Source of the DNA: JAFLBI01 sp964616465
GTDB lineage: Bacteria > Bacteroidota > Bacteroidia > Chitinophagales > Chitinophagaceae
Length of the DNA stretch: 64,000 bases
Assembly (NCBI GenBank): GCA_964616465.1
Contig: CAZTTO010000016.1
Coordinates: 1 to 64,000 of the forward strand
Reading direction: 5' to 3'
The position numbers and the translations under genes were made by a program. Each line of letters starts with the position of its first letter. Positions within the stretch are counted from its first letter, which is position 1. A model generated the notes under the pieces. It had not been told where the DNA came from, did no database searches, and saw only the letters and a list, made by a program, of their open reading frames with translations. Positions 34,246 through 43,533 of this stretch are shown piece by piece.

Positions 34246-35151
34246 CTAAGCCCATAAGTTTGATGGGTATTCTCCTTTATCAACCAAGTCTTGAATACTA
34301 GTTCTCACTCCTTCTGCATCTGCCTTGTAAGTAACACCAAACCATGAAGAGCTTGTAGGTAAAACTTTAATTGTGCCCATACCCTTCTTTATAAAGTAAT
34401 CAGCTACACTCGGCATGTAAAACTCCGACTTAATATTTTCAATATTATTATCAAGAAACTTTGAAAACTGCTGTTCACATAATGTGAAAATACTTGGATG
34501 AAAACCAAAGAAATTCATACTTACAGGAGTATTCTCCGTTAATTCGTGCAATCCCTTTTCGTCTTCATAAACGATTGTCTCTTTTCCAGGTGCTCTATAA
34601 ATTTTGATTCTCTCCGTTATGCCCATCAAATTACCCAAACCATCAACATCGCACACACCCCTACTAACAGTTCCGTTTTCACTGAGTGTATTGCATAATT
34701 TGTATCCTACAATACAATATTGATTGGGCTGAACCTCCGTTGTAAGAAATTTAGCAGCTTTTTCAAATGCGTCTCTTCCATAAAAATCATCTGCATTTAT
34801 TACTACAAATGGATCCTTTACAACATCTTCACAACAAAGAACAGCATGTGCGGTTCCCCATGGTTTTACCCTATCAGCAGGAATTTTTCTATTACCAACG
34901 TGGGACTCTAATTTTTGATATACATATGCAATGTCAATTTTGCCTTTGATTTTAGGTTCAACAAGCTCTCTAAAACTTTCAGCAAAATCCTCTCTTATGA
35001 TAAACACCACTTTACCAAATCCAGCTCTAATTGCATCATAAATGGAGTACTCCATAATGATTTCTCCAGATGGACCAAACTGCTCGGTTTGCTTACTGCC
35101 TCCATACCTGCTAGCCATTCCGGCTGCTAAAATCACAAGGGTTGGTTTCAT
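34246..35151 (-). CDS. Sugar-phosphate nucleotidyltransferase
   Basis: 301 residues from the ATG at 35151; the longer frame upstream runs into the divergent gene. The N-terminal nucleotide-binding loop is LVILAAGMASRYGGSKQTEQFGP, and VINADDFYGRDAF supplies the metal-binding Asp. The family (NTP_transferase) activates hexose-1-phosphates for polysaccharide synthesis. Which sugar or nucleotide is used is not clear, and no sugar pathway genes are adjacent. Confidence 0.85.
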   Translation of the reverse strand: MKPTLVILAAGMASRYGGSKQTEQFGPSGEIIMEYSIYDAIRAGFGKVVFIIREDFAESFRELVEPKIKGKIDIAYVYQKLESHVGNRKIPADRVKPWGTAHAVLCCEDVVKDPFVVINADDFYGRDAFEKAAKFLTTEVQPNQYCIVGYKLCNTLSENGTVSRGVCDVDGLGNLMGITERIKIYRAPGKETIVYEDEKGLHELTENTPVSMNFFGFHPSIFTLCEQQFSKFLDNNIENIKSEFYMPSVADYFIKKGMGTIKVLPTSSSWFGVTYKADAEGVRTSIQDLVDKGEYPSNLWA

Positions 35152-35201
35152 ACCTGTATTTTTACATTGCTTTCGCGGGGGGCGCCTGCAAAATTGAAGG
35201 A

Positions 35202-36092
35202 ATGAATCCGAATTTACAAATGCATTTTCTACAATCTGTTGAAATACAACAGAAAGTTCATATTCCAACGGATATACTCCGCCTCGACTTAATTCATCCC
35301 ATAATAAGTGGTAATAAATGGTTTAAGCTTCGCTATTATGTTGAAGATGCCCTTCAAAAGCCGTATTCCCGTATTGTAACAGCTGGCGGACCTTATTCGA
35401 ATCATTTAGTGGCTACTGCCCATTTATGTAAATTGAAAGGAATTAAAGCCAAAGGATATGTAAGAGGTTATGCAGGGGCTGCTAGAACACATACGCTTTT
35501 GCAAGCCGAACAAGATGGAATGGAACTTGAATTTATTTCAAAAAAAGATTTTGATACCCCCAATTTCCTACAATCAAAGTCTCTCCAAAACGATGATTAT
35601 TGGATTCCAATGGGGGGACAAGGAAACCTTGGTATAAAGGGATTTGATATAATTGCTGATGTTTATCCTCTTCACAACTATTCACATATTATCTGTGCAG
35701 TGGGTACTGGTACAATGATGGCTGGACTATTAAATATTGCAAAACCTCATCAACATATTATTGGTATAGTGGCTCACAACGAAGTGCATCCAGTAAATTT
35801 ATTCTTAGAAGAAATTGTAATAAAACATTCAATTAAAGCGAGCTATTCTTTATTGGACAACTACCACGAAGGTGGCTTTGCTAAAAAATCGCCCGAATTA
35901 ATTCAAACAATGATTGAAGCTTGGAATACATATCGCATTCCATTTGATTTTGTGTATACTGCTAAATTGTGGAAAGGATTTCAAGATCTTTTAGAAAATA
36001 ATTTTTTCAGTCCCAACAATACAATTCTTCTTATTCATAGCGGTGGCTTACAGGGCAACCTTTCACTTTCTAAAGACACATTACCTTTTTAA
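35202..36092 (+). CDS. PLP-dependent D-cysteine desulfhydrase / ACC deaminase-like enzyme
   Basis: 296 residues from the ATG at 35202. Fold-type II PLP enzyme: the PLP Lys is in SGNKWFKLRYY, the substrate loop is AGGPYSNHLVATA, and the phosphate-binding loop is CAVGTGTMMAGL. Annotated relatives are called 1-aminocyclopropane-1-carboxylate deaminase/D-cysteine desulfhydrase; without assays the D-amino-acid lyase role is more likely. It is divergent to the nucleotidyltransferase with 50 bases between starts. Confidence 0.85.
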   Translation: MNPNLQMHFLQSVEIQQKVHIPTDILRLDLIHPIISGNKWFKLRYYVEDALQKPYSRIVTAGGPYSNHLVATAHLCKLKGIKAKGYVRGYAGAARTHTLLQAEQDGMELEFISKKDFDTPNFLQSKSLQNDDYWIPMGGQGNLGIKGFDIIADVYPLHNYSHIICAVGTGTMMAGLLNIAKPHQHIIGIVAHNEVHPVNLFLEEIVIKHSIKASYSLLDNYHEGGFAKKSPELIQTMIEAWNTYRIPFDFVYTAKLWKGFQDLLENNFFSPNNTILLIHSGGLQGNLSLSKDTLPF

Positions 36093-36115
36093 TAAGAATT
36101 CAGCCTTTATATTTG
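36086..36115 (+). promoter_or_regulatory. Promoter of the fibronectin III protein gene
   Basis: A TTTT at the -33 position (36086-36089), an 18-base spacer and TATATTTG (36108-36115), 5 bases before the ATG. The message would be leaderless or nearly so. It overlaps the end of the upstream gene. Confidence 0.6.
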
Positions 36116-36120
36116 CGCCC

Positions 36121-36912
36121 ATGCTGAGAACTGCTCTCCTGTTTGTCTTGTTGTTGGTGACCTATTCTGTCTTTGCACAGGATACACTTCCGCGCTTTAC
36201 TGTAAAACCTCTTGGCAAAAACAAAGTTCAAATCAGTTGGGTGAATCCTTACAAAGGTCTCATTCAGTTAAATGTTCAAAAATCATTCGATAGTACAAAG
36301 GATTTTAGAACCATATATACAGCAAGCTCACCTGAGCTCCCAACAAATGGATTTATTGATCAACAAGTAACTCCGGGAACAAAGTATTATTACCGAATTT
36401 TTTATATGCAAAGTGGTGGAAACTACTTTTTCTCTGAAACCATAAGTAACCAATCTTACACTTTACCGCAAGGTCCAGCTACATTACCCGAGCCTTTAGA
36501 TACCGATGTTACTGTTTTTAAAAGGGATAGCATTTACAAAAAATTTGTATTCGCAGACTTTAAAAAATTCAGGGATTCACTTTCTTCTAGAACAAAAGAC
36601 ACGCTTACTAGAGTTGATCAAAATAAGTTTGTTTGGAAGCCTTTTCAACCTAAGCCAGTATGGAAAGCATCTGTTTATGTTTTTACAAACAGTCAAGGTT
36701 ATCCGACCATTCAATTGCCCTTGTTCCGACAAAAAAATTACCGAATTGTGTTTATGGAAGAAGATGGCTCTTTACTTTTTTCCATAGAAAAAGTAAGTGA
36801 TTCTCCGTTAATGTTAGATAAAACCAATTTCTTTAAATCGGGTTGGTTTTGGTTTGAACTCTTTGAAAATGGAGAACTAATTGAAAAGAATAAATTTTTC
36901 TTAGGCAAGTAA
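36121..36912 (+). CDS. Secreted protein with fibronectin type III-like domain
   Basis: 263 residues. Signal peptide to about residue 20 (LLFVLLLVTYSVFAQ), then an FN3-like beta-sandwich (ISWVNPYKGLIQLNVQKSFD, FIDQQVTPGTKYYYRIFYM), a charged middle and a second beta-rich half ending FFLGK. No C-terminal sorting domain and no catalytic motif are visible. It is probably periplasmic. I recognise no specific family. It ends convergently into lipB with a 12-base overlap. Confidence 0.75.
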   Translation: MLRTALLFVLLLVTYSVFAQDTLPRFTVKPLGKNKVQISWVNPYKGLIQLNVQKSFDSTKDFRTIYTASSPELPTNGFIDQQVTPGTKYYYRIFYMQSGGNYFFSETISNQSYTLPQGPATLPEPLDTDVTVFKRDSIYKKFVFADFKKFRDSLSSRTKDTLTRVDQNKFVWKPFQPKPVWKASVYVFTNSQGYPTIQLPLFRQKNYRIVFMEEDGSLLFSIEKVSDSPLMLDKTNFFKSGWFWFELFENGELIEKNKFFLGK

Positions 36913-37614
36913 CTTACATCCAAACACTTGCTGAAAATGTTTTTTTACAAAATACTTTACTTCCTCAATATCTATCTCTCTTCCCAGCTCCCTTTTTAGC
37001 GAAGTCACCTGCTTGTTTTGAATACCACAAGGTATAATGTAACTAAAGTAATTTAAGTCGGTATTTACATTAAAGGCAAATCCATGCATGGTAATCCACC
37101 TGCTACACTTAATCCCCATTGCGCATATTTTTCTAGCCTTCGTAATATCATGCGTATCTATCCATACACCTGTTTCTCCTGCACTCCTTTCCCCTTTCAA
37201 ACCATATTCATTCAACGTGAGAATAATAACCTCTTCAAGGTTTCGTAAATACCACCCCAAATCTGTTTTGAATTTCTCAAGATCTACAATTGGATAACCA
37301 ACAAGCTGTTTGGGTCCATGAAAAGTAATATCACCCCCTCTGTTGATATGGAAAAACTCAATACCCTCTTGTTGAAGCTGCTCATCAGAAATCAATACAT
37401 GCTCTTTCTTCCCGTTTTTGCCAAGTGTAAAAACTGGTGGATGTTCTACAAACAATAAATGCTGTATAGTGGGAACTTCTTCTGGATGAACGGGGGGGGC
37501 AGACTTCCTGTAGACTGATTTTATAGCCACATTTTCAGCTAACAACTTCTCTTGATAATCCCACACTTCTTTGTAAGAACGCATCCCTAAATCCTGAAAA
37601 AAAACTTCCTGCAT
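36901..37614 (-). CDS. lipB: Octanoyl-[acyl-carrier-protein]:protein octanoyltransferase
   Basis: 237 residues; moves octanoyl groups from ACP to lipoyl domains in lipoate synthesis. Motifs are RGGDITFHGPKQLVGYPI, the catalytic Lys in AMGIKCSRWITMHGFAFNV and the Cys in IIPCGIQ. lipA is not in the window. A start 11 residues later (MRSYKEVW) is possible. It is divergent to the pseudouridine synthase gene. Confidence 0.94.
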   Translation of the reverse strand: MQEVFFQDLGMRSYKEVWDYQEKLLAENVAIKSVYRKSAPPVHPEEVPTIQHLLFVEHPPVFTLGKNGKKEHVLISDEQLQQEGIEFFHINRGGDITFHGPKQLVGYPIVDLEKFKTDLGWYLRNLEEVIILTLNEYGLKGERSAGETGVWIDTHDITKARKICAMGIKCSRWITMHGFAFNVNTDLNYFSYIIPCGIQNKQVTSLKRELGREIDIEEVKYFVKKHFQQVFGCKLLA

Positions 37615-37647
37615 GTGGCAAATTTACTGACTGGGAGCAACATACCC

Positions 37648-37655
37648 TATTTTTG
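37648..37655 (+). promoter_or_regulatory. -7 promoter element of the pseudouridine synthase gene
   Basis: TATTTTTG (TAnnTTTG), 4 bases before the chosen ATG at 37660, which supports that start and a leaderless message. Confidence 0.5.
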
Positions 37656-37659
37656 CTAC

Positions 37660-38709
37660 ATGGAGCAAGCCGAAGATTGGATTCAAGAGGAAATAGCTGA
37701 AGACATTTATGAACGAAGAACCTTTGTGGCCGACAAGGGACAGGAACCTATGCGCATTGACAAATGGATTCAAATGCGCTTTGAAAACGCTACTAGAAGT
37801 AAGGTTCAAAAGTCAATTGAAAACGGATTTGTTACGGTGAATGGAAAGCTCATTAAGAGCAATTACAAAATAAAGGCAGGCGACGAAGTAATAACCATGC
37901 TGGTGCATAATCCTGATGCCAGCGAAGTAAAGCCTGAACCCATTCCACTTGATATTAGATTTGAAGACGAACACTTAATGGTGGTGCATAAACCAGCAAA
38001 CATGGTGGTACATCCGGGTGTAGGGAATTATACTGGTACATTGTTAAATGGTATTGCCTATCATCTTCTCCAGCAAAAGCCAGATTTGGATGAAGAGGCA
38101 TTACCACGATTTGGATTGGTACACAGAATTGATAAAAACACAACTGGATTACTTGTTGTAGCTAAAACACCTGCTGCAGCTGCGGGATTGGTGAAGCAGT
38201 TTGCAGCCCACACTGTACAACGTAAATATGTTGCGTTGGTATGGGGAAATTTGGAAGAGGATGAAGGCACCATTAACGCACATATTGCTCGCCATCGTCA
38301 GTTTAGAAAAATGTTTGATGCTTATCCCGACGGCGAAATTGGTAAGCATGCAATAACTCATTACAGGGTATTAGAACGATTTCATTATGTAACGCTGGTT
38401 GAATGTGTGCTAGAAACAGGAAGAACGCACCAAATTAGAGTGCATATGAAACATATTGGTCACACTTTATTTCATGATTCGGAATATGGAGGTGATAAAA
38501 TTTTGAAAGGAACCATCTATTCAAAGTATAAGCAATTTGTTGAAAATTGTTTTACACTTTGTCCGCGTTGCGCCTTACACGCCGCCACCCTTGGTTTTGT
38601 TCATCCAATAACTCAACAAGAGATTAGTTTTGAATCTGAGCTACCTTCTGATATGAATAGCTTAATTGAAAAATGGCGGAATTACACACGTAATATTCAG
38701 GTGGAATAG
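37660..38709 (+). CDS. RluA/RluD-family pseudouridine synthase
   Basis: 349 residues from the ATG at 37660. An N-terminal S4 RNA-binding domain (MRIDKWIQMRFENATRSKVQ) is followed by the RluA catalytic domain with the nucleophilic Asp in VHRIDKNTTGLLVVAKT and the Arg-rich ETGRTHQIRVHMKHIGH. The two-domain layout matches RluD, which modifies helix 69 of 23S rRNA; the exact target is inferred only. Confidence 0.93.
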   Translation: MEQAEDWIQEEIAEDIYERRTFVADKGQEPMRIDKWIQMRFENATRSKVQKSIENGFVTVNGKLIKSNYKIKAGDEVITMLVHNPDASEVKPEPIPLDIRFEDEHLMVVHKPANMVVHPGVGNYTGTLLNGIAYHLLQQKPDLDEEALPRFGLVHRIDKNTTGLLVVAKTPAAAAGLVKQFAAHTVQRKYVALVWGNLEEDEGTINAHIARHRQFRKMFDAYPDGEIGKHAITHYRVLERFHYVTLVECVLETGRTHQIRVHMKHIGHTLFHDSEYGGDKILKGTIYSKYKQFVENCFTLCPRCALHAATLGFVHPITQQEISFESELPSDMNSLIEKWRNYTRNIQVE

Positions 38710-38735
38710 TTGTTAAGTCCTTCAATCTACTCCCT

Positions 38736-38743
38736 TATATTTG
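38736..38743 (+). promoter_or_regulatory. -7 promoter element of bioB
   Basis: TATATTTG (TAnnTTTG), 16 bases before the bioB ATG, in the 50-base gap after the pseudouridine synthase gene. Confidence 0.5.
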
Positions 38744-38759
38744 TTTTAAATTTATTTCC

Positions 38760-39746
38760 ATGTCTACTGATATACGCAACAACTGGACGGTTGAACAAAT
38801 CCACAATATATACAACACACCTTTATTGGAACTTATATTTCAAGCAGCAAGCATGCACAGAAAGTACAATGACATTGCTGAAGTACAAGTTTGTACATTA
38901 TTAAGTATTAAAACAGGAGGCTGTCCGGAAGATTGCGCCTACTGCCCGCAAGCAGCTCGCTACCAAACCGATGTAAATGTGCAGGCATTAATGAAAACCG
39001 ATGAAGTACTGGCATATGCACAAAAAGCAAAAGAAGCTGGCTCTACTCGCTTTTGCATGGGAGCTGCTTGGAGAGAAGTGAGGGACAACCGCGATTTTGA
39101 TAGAGTAATCGAAATGGTGAAAGGTGTAAATGAATTAGGCATGGAAGTATGTTGTACCCTTGGTATGCTTACTGAACAACAAGCTCAAAGATTAAAAGAA
39201 GCCGGTTTGTATGCTTACAACCATAACCTAGATACAAGCGATGAACATTACGAAGAAATCATTACTACCCGCACGTATGATGATCGCTTGAAAACGCTTG
39301 ATAATGTTAGAAAAGCAGGTGTTACCGTTTGTTGCGGTGGAATCATTGGTTTAGGAGAAACCCACGATGATAGAATTAAAATGCTTCATACCCTTTCTAC
39401 CTTACCTGAGCATCCAGAAAGTGTACCAATTAATGCATTGGTTCGTGTAAAAGGAACTCCACTTGAAAATCAACCTAAAGTAGATATTTGGGACATGGTT
39501 CGCATGATAGCAACCGCTCGTATACTCATGCCTAAGACTATGGTTCGCTTAAGTGCTGGCAGAACTGAAATGTCTGTTGCTGAACAGGCACTTTGCTTCC
39601 TGGCAGGAGCAAACAGCATTTTTGCAGGCGATAAGCTACTTACTACCCCAAATCCTAGCTTCGATGAAGATGAAGCTATGTTCAATTTATTGGGACTGGT
39701 ACCTAGGGTTGCTTTTAAAGATGAGCATGCTGAAGTAGCTGAATAA
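38760..39746 (+). CDS. bioB: Biotin synthase
   Basis: 328 residues, radical-SAM enzyme that inserts sulfur into dethiobiotin. The SAM cluster motif is GGCPEDCAYCPQ (CxxxCxxC). The auxiliary cluster Cys residues lie in FCMGA, VCCTLGM and VCCGGIIGLGE, with the conserved Arg in MVRLSAGR. Other biotin genes are absent here. It ends 1 base before the convergent porQ stop. Confidence 0.97.
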   Translation: MSTDIRNNWTVEQIHNIYNTPLLELIFQAASMHRKYNDIAEVQVCTLLSIKTGGCPEDCAYCPQAARYQTDVNVQALMKTDEVLAYAQKAKEAGSTRFCMGAAWREVRDNRDFDRVIEMVKGVNELGMEVCCTLGMLTEQQAQRLKEAGLYAYNHNLDTSDEHYEEIITTRTYDDRLKTLDNVRKAGVTVCCGGIIGLGETHDDRIKMLHTLSTLPEHPESVPINALVRVKGTPLENQPKVDIWDMVRMIATARILMPKTMVRLSAGRTEMSVAEQALCFLAGANSIFAGDKLLTTPNPSFDEDEAMFNLLGLVPRVAFKDEHAEVAE

Positions 39747-39747
39747 A

Positions 39748-40785
39748 TTACAGGGACTTATTACTCCAAGGTATATTGAAGCTAACTTGATGAGCTAGGT
39801 TGCGCTGAAAGGCACTTGCTGCATACCTGAAGTGCAATTTCTTCAATATTATTCCAGCACCCCAAGTAAATCCATTTAATCCATTGGTCTGATTAAAGGC
39901 ATTTAAGTCAAACCTGCGCAGAAAGTTATAGCCAATGTTTAATTCAATTTTTTCATGTGGATAGATCTGTGTGCTTACAACCAAATGTGATAAAAGTCTT
40001 TGTAACGTTAACCCTTTATTAAGAAATCTATCATCGCCTTCCTGCTCATTAAAAGCTGGATCATTGTACAGTAAATCCCATCGCTGTAATCGGTGTGCAG
40101 TTAAACTAATCTGAATAGGTGCTAGCTCTAGCTTTTTACTAATTCCTATTTGAACATCGAATGGTAGCTCTTCTCGCACACCATCAAAGGTTTGCAATTG
40201 AAAACCCATATTTTTTGCAAGAAAAGAAAATTGAATTCCTTTTGTTGTGTCTAAATAAGCCAAACCTACATTCCAGGCCAAAGCACTCGATCTAAACTGT
40301 CCCATTTGAGCACCAATCCATTGCATAGAAACACCCAAATTCCACTTCTCTTTATATGCTTTAGATACGGCTACTTGTATCATATGATCACGTGGTCGAA
40401 AACTACCCCCAATATTACCCGCCATATCTGTTTGTTGAATAGAACCATAATCGAGATAGTGAACGCCAATGCCCAAATTAAGTTTTTGTTTCTCTAAATA
40501 ACTGCTAGTAAATACGTTATACTGACTAATCCCTGCTAAAAATGAATGGTACCCCGCATGAATTTGGCCAGACATATTTTGTCTGAGTAAAGCAGGATTA
40601 GAGGCTGCAATAGATACATCTCTGGTAATTTGACTAATATTTTCCCCGCCTAAAGCCGATTGTTGAGCTCCTTGTGGTAATCTCAGAAAACCATATACTG
40701 CATTACCACCCAGGGTTTGAGCAAACAAGCCGATACTCCAAAAAGATGTAAACAACACTAAAGATAAAAATCGGGATAATTGCAT
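39748..40785 (-). CDS. porQ: Type IX secretion system protein PorQ
   Basis: 345 residues from the ATG at 40785. A signal peptide (cut near GLFAQ) is followed by an outer-membrane beta-barrel with the PorQ start pattern GGNAVYGFLRLPQGAQQSALGG, then ISQITRDVSIAASNPALL, and many alternating strands to the end. PorQ works with PorU/V/Z in the attachment complex that anchors T9SS cargo on the surface. It implies a full T9SS elsewhere in this genome. Confidence 0.85.
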   Translation of the reverse strand: MQLSRFLSLVLFTSFWSIGLFAQTLGGNAVYGFLRLPQGAQQSALGGENISQITRDVSIAASNPALLRQNMSGQIHAGYHSFLAGISQYNVFTSSYLEKQKLNLGIGVHYLDYGSIQQTDMAGNIGGSFRPRDHMIQVAVSKAYKEKWNLGVSMQWIGAQMGQFRSSALAWNVGLAYLDTTKGIQFSFLAKNMGFQLQTFDGVREELPFDVQIGISKKLELAPIQISLTAHRLQRWDLLYNDPAFNEQEGDDRFLNKGLTLQRLLSHLVVSTQIYPHEKIELNIGYNFLRRFDLNAFNQTNGLNGFTWGAGIILKKLHFRYAASAFQRNLAHQVSFNIPWSNKSL

Positions 40786-40817
40786 CAATTCAAAGCTAAG
40801 GATGGATCAGTTATGGA

Positions 40818-40845
40818 TAAAAAAAATCCCCCATAGAAATGGGGG
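40818..40845 (-). terminator. Intrinsic terminator, minus strand
   Basis: Stem CCCCCAT/ATGGGGG (40828-40834, 40839-40845) followed on the minus strand by nine T. It lies between lon and porQ and prevents read-through into porQ. Confidence 0.88.
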
Positions 40846-40941
40846 ACGTTAACCCTTAAAACAACCAACATGAAAAAAATCTTGTTGATAAGCAATATTA
40901 CAACCTGTTGAAGAATTAGTTCAAAAAATAGCACAAAGTTC

Positions 40942-40960
40942 TTACAACCTCTGGTTGTAA
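40942..40960 (-). terminator. Hairpin directly after the lon stop
   Basis: A perfect 8-bp inverted repeat TTACAACC/GGTTGTAA with a 3-base loop begins 1 base after the lon stop codon. The T-run comes only 14 bases later, so it may protect the 3' end and not terminate. Confidence 0.5.
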
Positions 40961-40961
40961 A

Positions 40962-43361
40962 TTATACCAGCGCTAATTCAAGAACTTGGTTCATCTGCTT
41001 CACATAGTGAAATTCGATATTCTGAATAAACTCAGGATCAATCTCTTTCACATCTTTTTCATTCTGCGCACAAAGAATAATTTCCTTAATTCCTGCGCGC
41101 TTGGCTGCTAAAACTTTTTCTTTGATGCCTCCAACAGGTAAAACTTGTCCTCTTAATGTAATTTCTCCAGTCATAGCCAAGTATGGTTTCACCTTTCTTT
41201 TTGTGAATGCCGATGCTAAACAAGTTAACATGGTAATCCCAGCGCTAGGTCCATCTTTAGGTACAGCCCCTTCAGGAACGTGGATATGAGCAGTTGATTT
41301 TGAAAATAATTCAGGATCAATTTGGAACTTTTTTGCGTTGGCTTGCAAATACGTTAATGCGGTAGTAGCGCTTTCTTTCATAATATTTCCCAAGTTGCCG
41401 GTAAGTTTCAAATCGCCTTTACCTTCACTTAAAACGGTTTCGATGAATAGAATATCACCACCTACATAAGTCCATGCTAAACCAACCGCTACACCAGGCA
41501 TATGAACGGTTTTATAAATATCATTCGAGTATCTAGCCGGTCCAATCATTTTTTCAAGATCGGCAGCACGAACAGCCGACTTGATTTTGCCTTTCATAGC
41601 ATACTCTTTCGCATGATAACGCATCAAAGAAGCTAATTGTCGATCTAGTTCCCTTACCCCACTTTCTCGGGTGTACGACTCAATGAGCTTTTGAATAACA
41701 GCATCCGGCACCTGTAGTTTTACCTTTCCTAATCCATGCGCCTCTTTTTGTCGAGGTATTAAATGTCGCTTTGCAATTTCAACCTTCTCTTCTACTGCAT
41801 ACCCACTCAGATCAATAATTTCCAAACGATCTCTCAAGGCAGGCTGAATGCTTTGCAAATCATTGGCAGTTGCAATGAACAATACCTTACTCAAATCGTA
41901 CTCCAACTCGAGGTAGTTGTCATAGAAACTATTGTTTTGCTCTGGATCTAATACTTCTAACAATGCAGATGATGGATCTCCTCTAAAATCTTTTCCAACC
42001 TTATCAATCTCATCTAAAATCATAACTGGATTAGAAGTGTTGGCCTTCTTAATATTTTGTAAGATTCTACCAGGCATTGCACCAATGTATGTCTTACGAT
42101 GTCCGCGTATTTCACTCTCATCGTGTAAGCCACCCAAACTAACGCGCACATACTTTCGTCCAATTGCATTGGCAATACTTTTTCCCAAACTTGTTTTACC
42201 AATACCTGGAGGTCCAACAAAGCAAAGAATTGGACTCTTCATATCGCCTTTCAATTTCAACACAGCTAGGTATTCGAGAATTCGATTCTTTATCTTTTGC
42301 ATTCCAAAATGCTCAAAGTCGAGCACTTTTTTGGCTTGCTTTAAATCAAAATTATCTTCAGTATACTCTTCCCAGGGAAGACTAAGCATAAGATCGAGAT
42401 GGTTGTACACAACAGAATAGTCTGGTGTACTTGAATGCATTCTTTCTAACTTCTCTATACCAGATTGAAACAATTGTTTTGCAGATTCTGGCCACTTCTT
42501 TAATTCACCCTTCTTTCGCATTTCAGCAACCTCGCGATCGTTGTTATCGCCACCCAATTCATCTTTAATACTCTTGAGTTGTTGCTGTAAAAAGTATTCA
42601 CGCTGCTGCTTATCAATTTCAGTTCTAGTTTTAGATGCAACCTTATCTTTCAATTCAGCAAACTGCAATTCGCGCTGTAAAATATGGATGAGTTTTTCTG
42701 CACGTTCTACCAATTCATTGGTTTCAAGTAAAATTTGTTTTTCTTGTAACTCACTATTTAGGTTGCTGCTAACAAAGTGAATAAGGAAAGAGGGATTCTC
42801 AATATTCTTTAGAAGAATAGAAGCTTCAGTTGGAATATTTGGCGAAAGTTGAATAATTTTTGTTGCCAAATCTTTGATGGTACTGATGTAAGCAGGAAAA
42901 TCATCTTGCTGCTCGTTCGATTCTTCTAAAAGCCGAATAGCTGCCACAAAATAAGGATCCTCTTGCACCATCTGTGTCATTTCAAATCGCCTCTTACCCT
43001 GAATAATCATGGTAGTTCCACCATCGGGCATCTTAATCAGCTTCACAATTTTTGCCACGGTTCCTATATTGCATAAATCGTTTGGTCCAGGCTCTTCAAT
43101 TTGTGCATCCTTCTGAGCCAAAACTCCAATCAACTTATCTTTTTTATAGGCATCGTTGACTACTTTAATGCTTTTATCACGACCAACAGTTATAGGCAAA
43201 ACCACCCCAGGAAACAACACGGTGTTTCTGAGTGGCAAAATGGGTAACAAATCAGGAATTTCTAACAGTTTATCCTGTTCAGACTCATGCTCATTAATTG
43301 GAATGATGGGCATGAAATCCGATTCGTCTTCTCCAGCTAACATTTGTTTGAGTTGCATCAT
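40962..43361 (-). CDS. lon: ATP-dependent protease Lon
   Basis: 799 residues, full length. N-terminal substrate domain (LPILPLRNTVLFPGVVLPI), AAA+ domain with Walker A GPPGIGKTSLGK and Walker B VMILDEIDKV, sensor region, and C-terminal Ser-Lys protease domain with the nucleophile in KDGPSAGITM. Lon degrades damaged and regulatory proteins in the cytoplasm. Its upstream region has a TAnnTTTG box and a 10-base palindrome. Confidence 0.97.
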   Translation of the reverse strand: MMQLKQMLAGEDESDFMPIIPINEHESEQDKLLEIPDLLPILPLRNTVLFPGVVLPITVGRDKSIKVVNDAYKKDKLIGVLAQKDAQIEEPGPNDLCNIGTVAKIVKLIKMPDGGTTMIIQGKRRFEMTQMVQEDPYFVAAIRLLEESNEQQDDFPAYISTIKDLATKIIQLSPNIPTEASILLKNIENPSFLIHFVSSNLNSELQEKQILLETNELVERAEKLIHILQRELQFAELKDKVASKTRTEIDKQQREYFLQQQLKSIKDELGGDNNDREVAEMRKKGELKKWPESAKQLFQSGIEKLERMHSSTPDYSVVYNHLDLMLSLPWEEYTEDNFDLKQAKKVLDFEHFGMQKIKNRILEYLAVLKLKGDMKSPILCFVGPPGIGKTSLGKSIANAIGRKYVRVSLGGLHDESEIRGHRKTYIGAMPGRILQNIKKANTSNPVMILDEIDKVGKDFRGDPSSALLEVLDPEQNNSFYDNYLELEYDLSKVLFIATANDLQSIQPALRDRLEIIDLSGYAVEEKVEIAKRHLIPRQKEAHGLGKVKLQVPDAVIQKLIESYTRESGVRELDRQLASLMRYHAKEYAMKGKIKSAVRAADLEKMIGPARYSNDIYKTVHMPGVAVGLAWTYVGGDILFIETVLSEGKGDLKLTGNLGNIMKESATTALTYLQANAKKFQIDPELFSKSTAHIHVPEGAVPKDGPSAGITMLTCLASAFTKRKVKPYLAMTGEITLRGQVLPVGGIKEKVLAAKRAGIKEIILCAQNEKDVKEIDPEFIQNIEFHYVKQMNQVLELALV

Positions 43362-43405
43362 ATCTTCTTATCTAGTCATTTTGTCATCAAAAAAATACTT
43401 TCTTC

Positions 43406-43430
43406 CCTTCGAAGGAAGCCGACAAAAATA
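43406..43430 (-). promoter_or_regulatory. lon promoter element and palindrome
   Basis: On the minus strand TATTTTTG (43423-43430) is a perfect TAnnTTTG box, and the perfect palindrome CCTTCGAAGG (43406-43415) falls just downstream, near the expected start of transcription. It could be an operator or a 5' hairpin. Confidence 0.45.
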
Positions 43431-43482
43431 ATCAATATTGATGCCATAGACCAGAATAGCCCCTTTATTTCCAAAATGGCAT

Positions 43483-43506
43483 AAAAAAGGCATCCCGAAG
43501 GATGCC
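43483..43506 (-). terminator. Intrinsic terminator of the beta-barrel gene
   Basis: Stem GGCATCC/GGATGCC with a TTCG tetraloop on the minus strand and six T, 28 bases after the gene's stop. Confidence 0.92.
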
Positions 43507-43533
43507 GATTTTGCTTACATAAAGCATAACCCC

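Noticed and set aside
41932..42420. A 162-codon plus-strand ORF inside lon
   Set aside because: It is antisense to the conserved AAA+ part of lon and has no recognisable motif or start signal.
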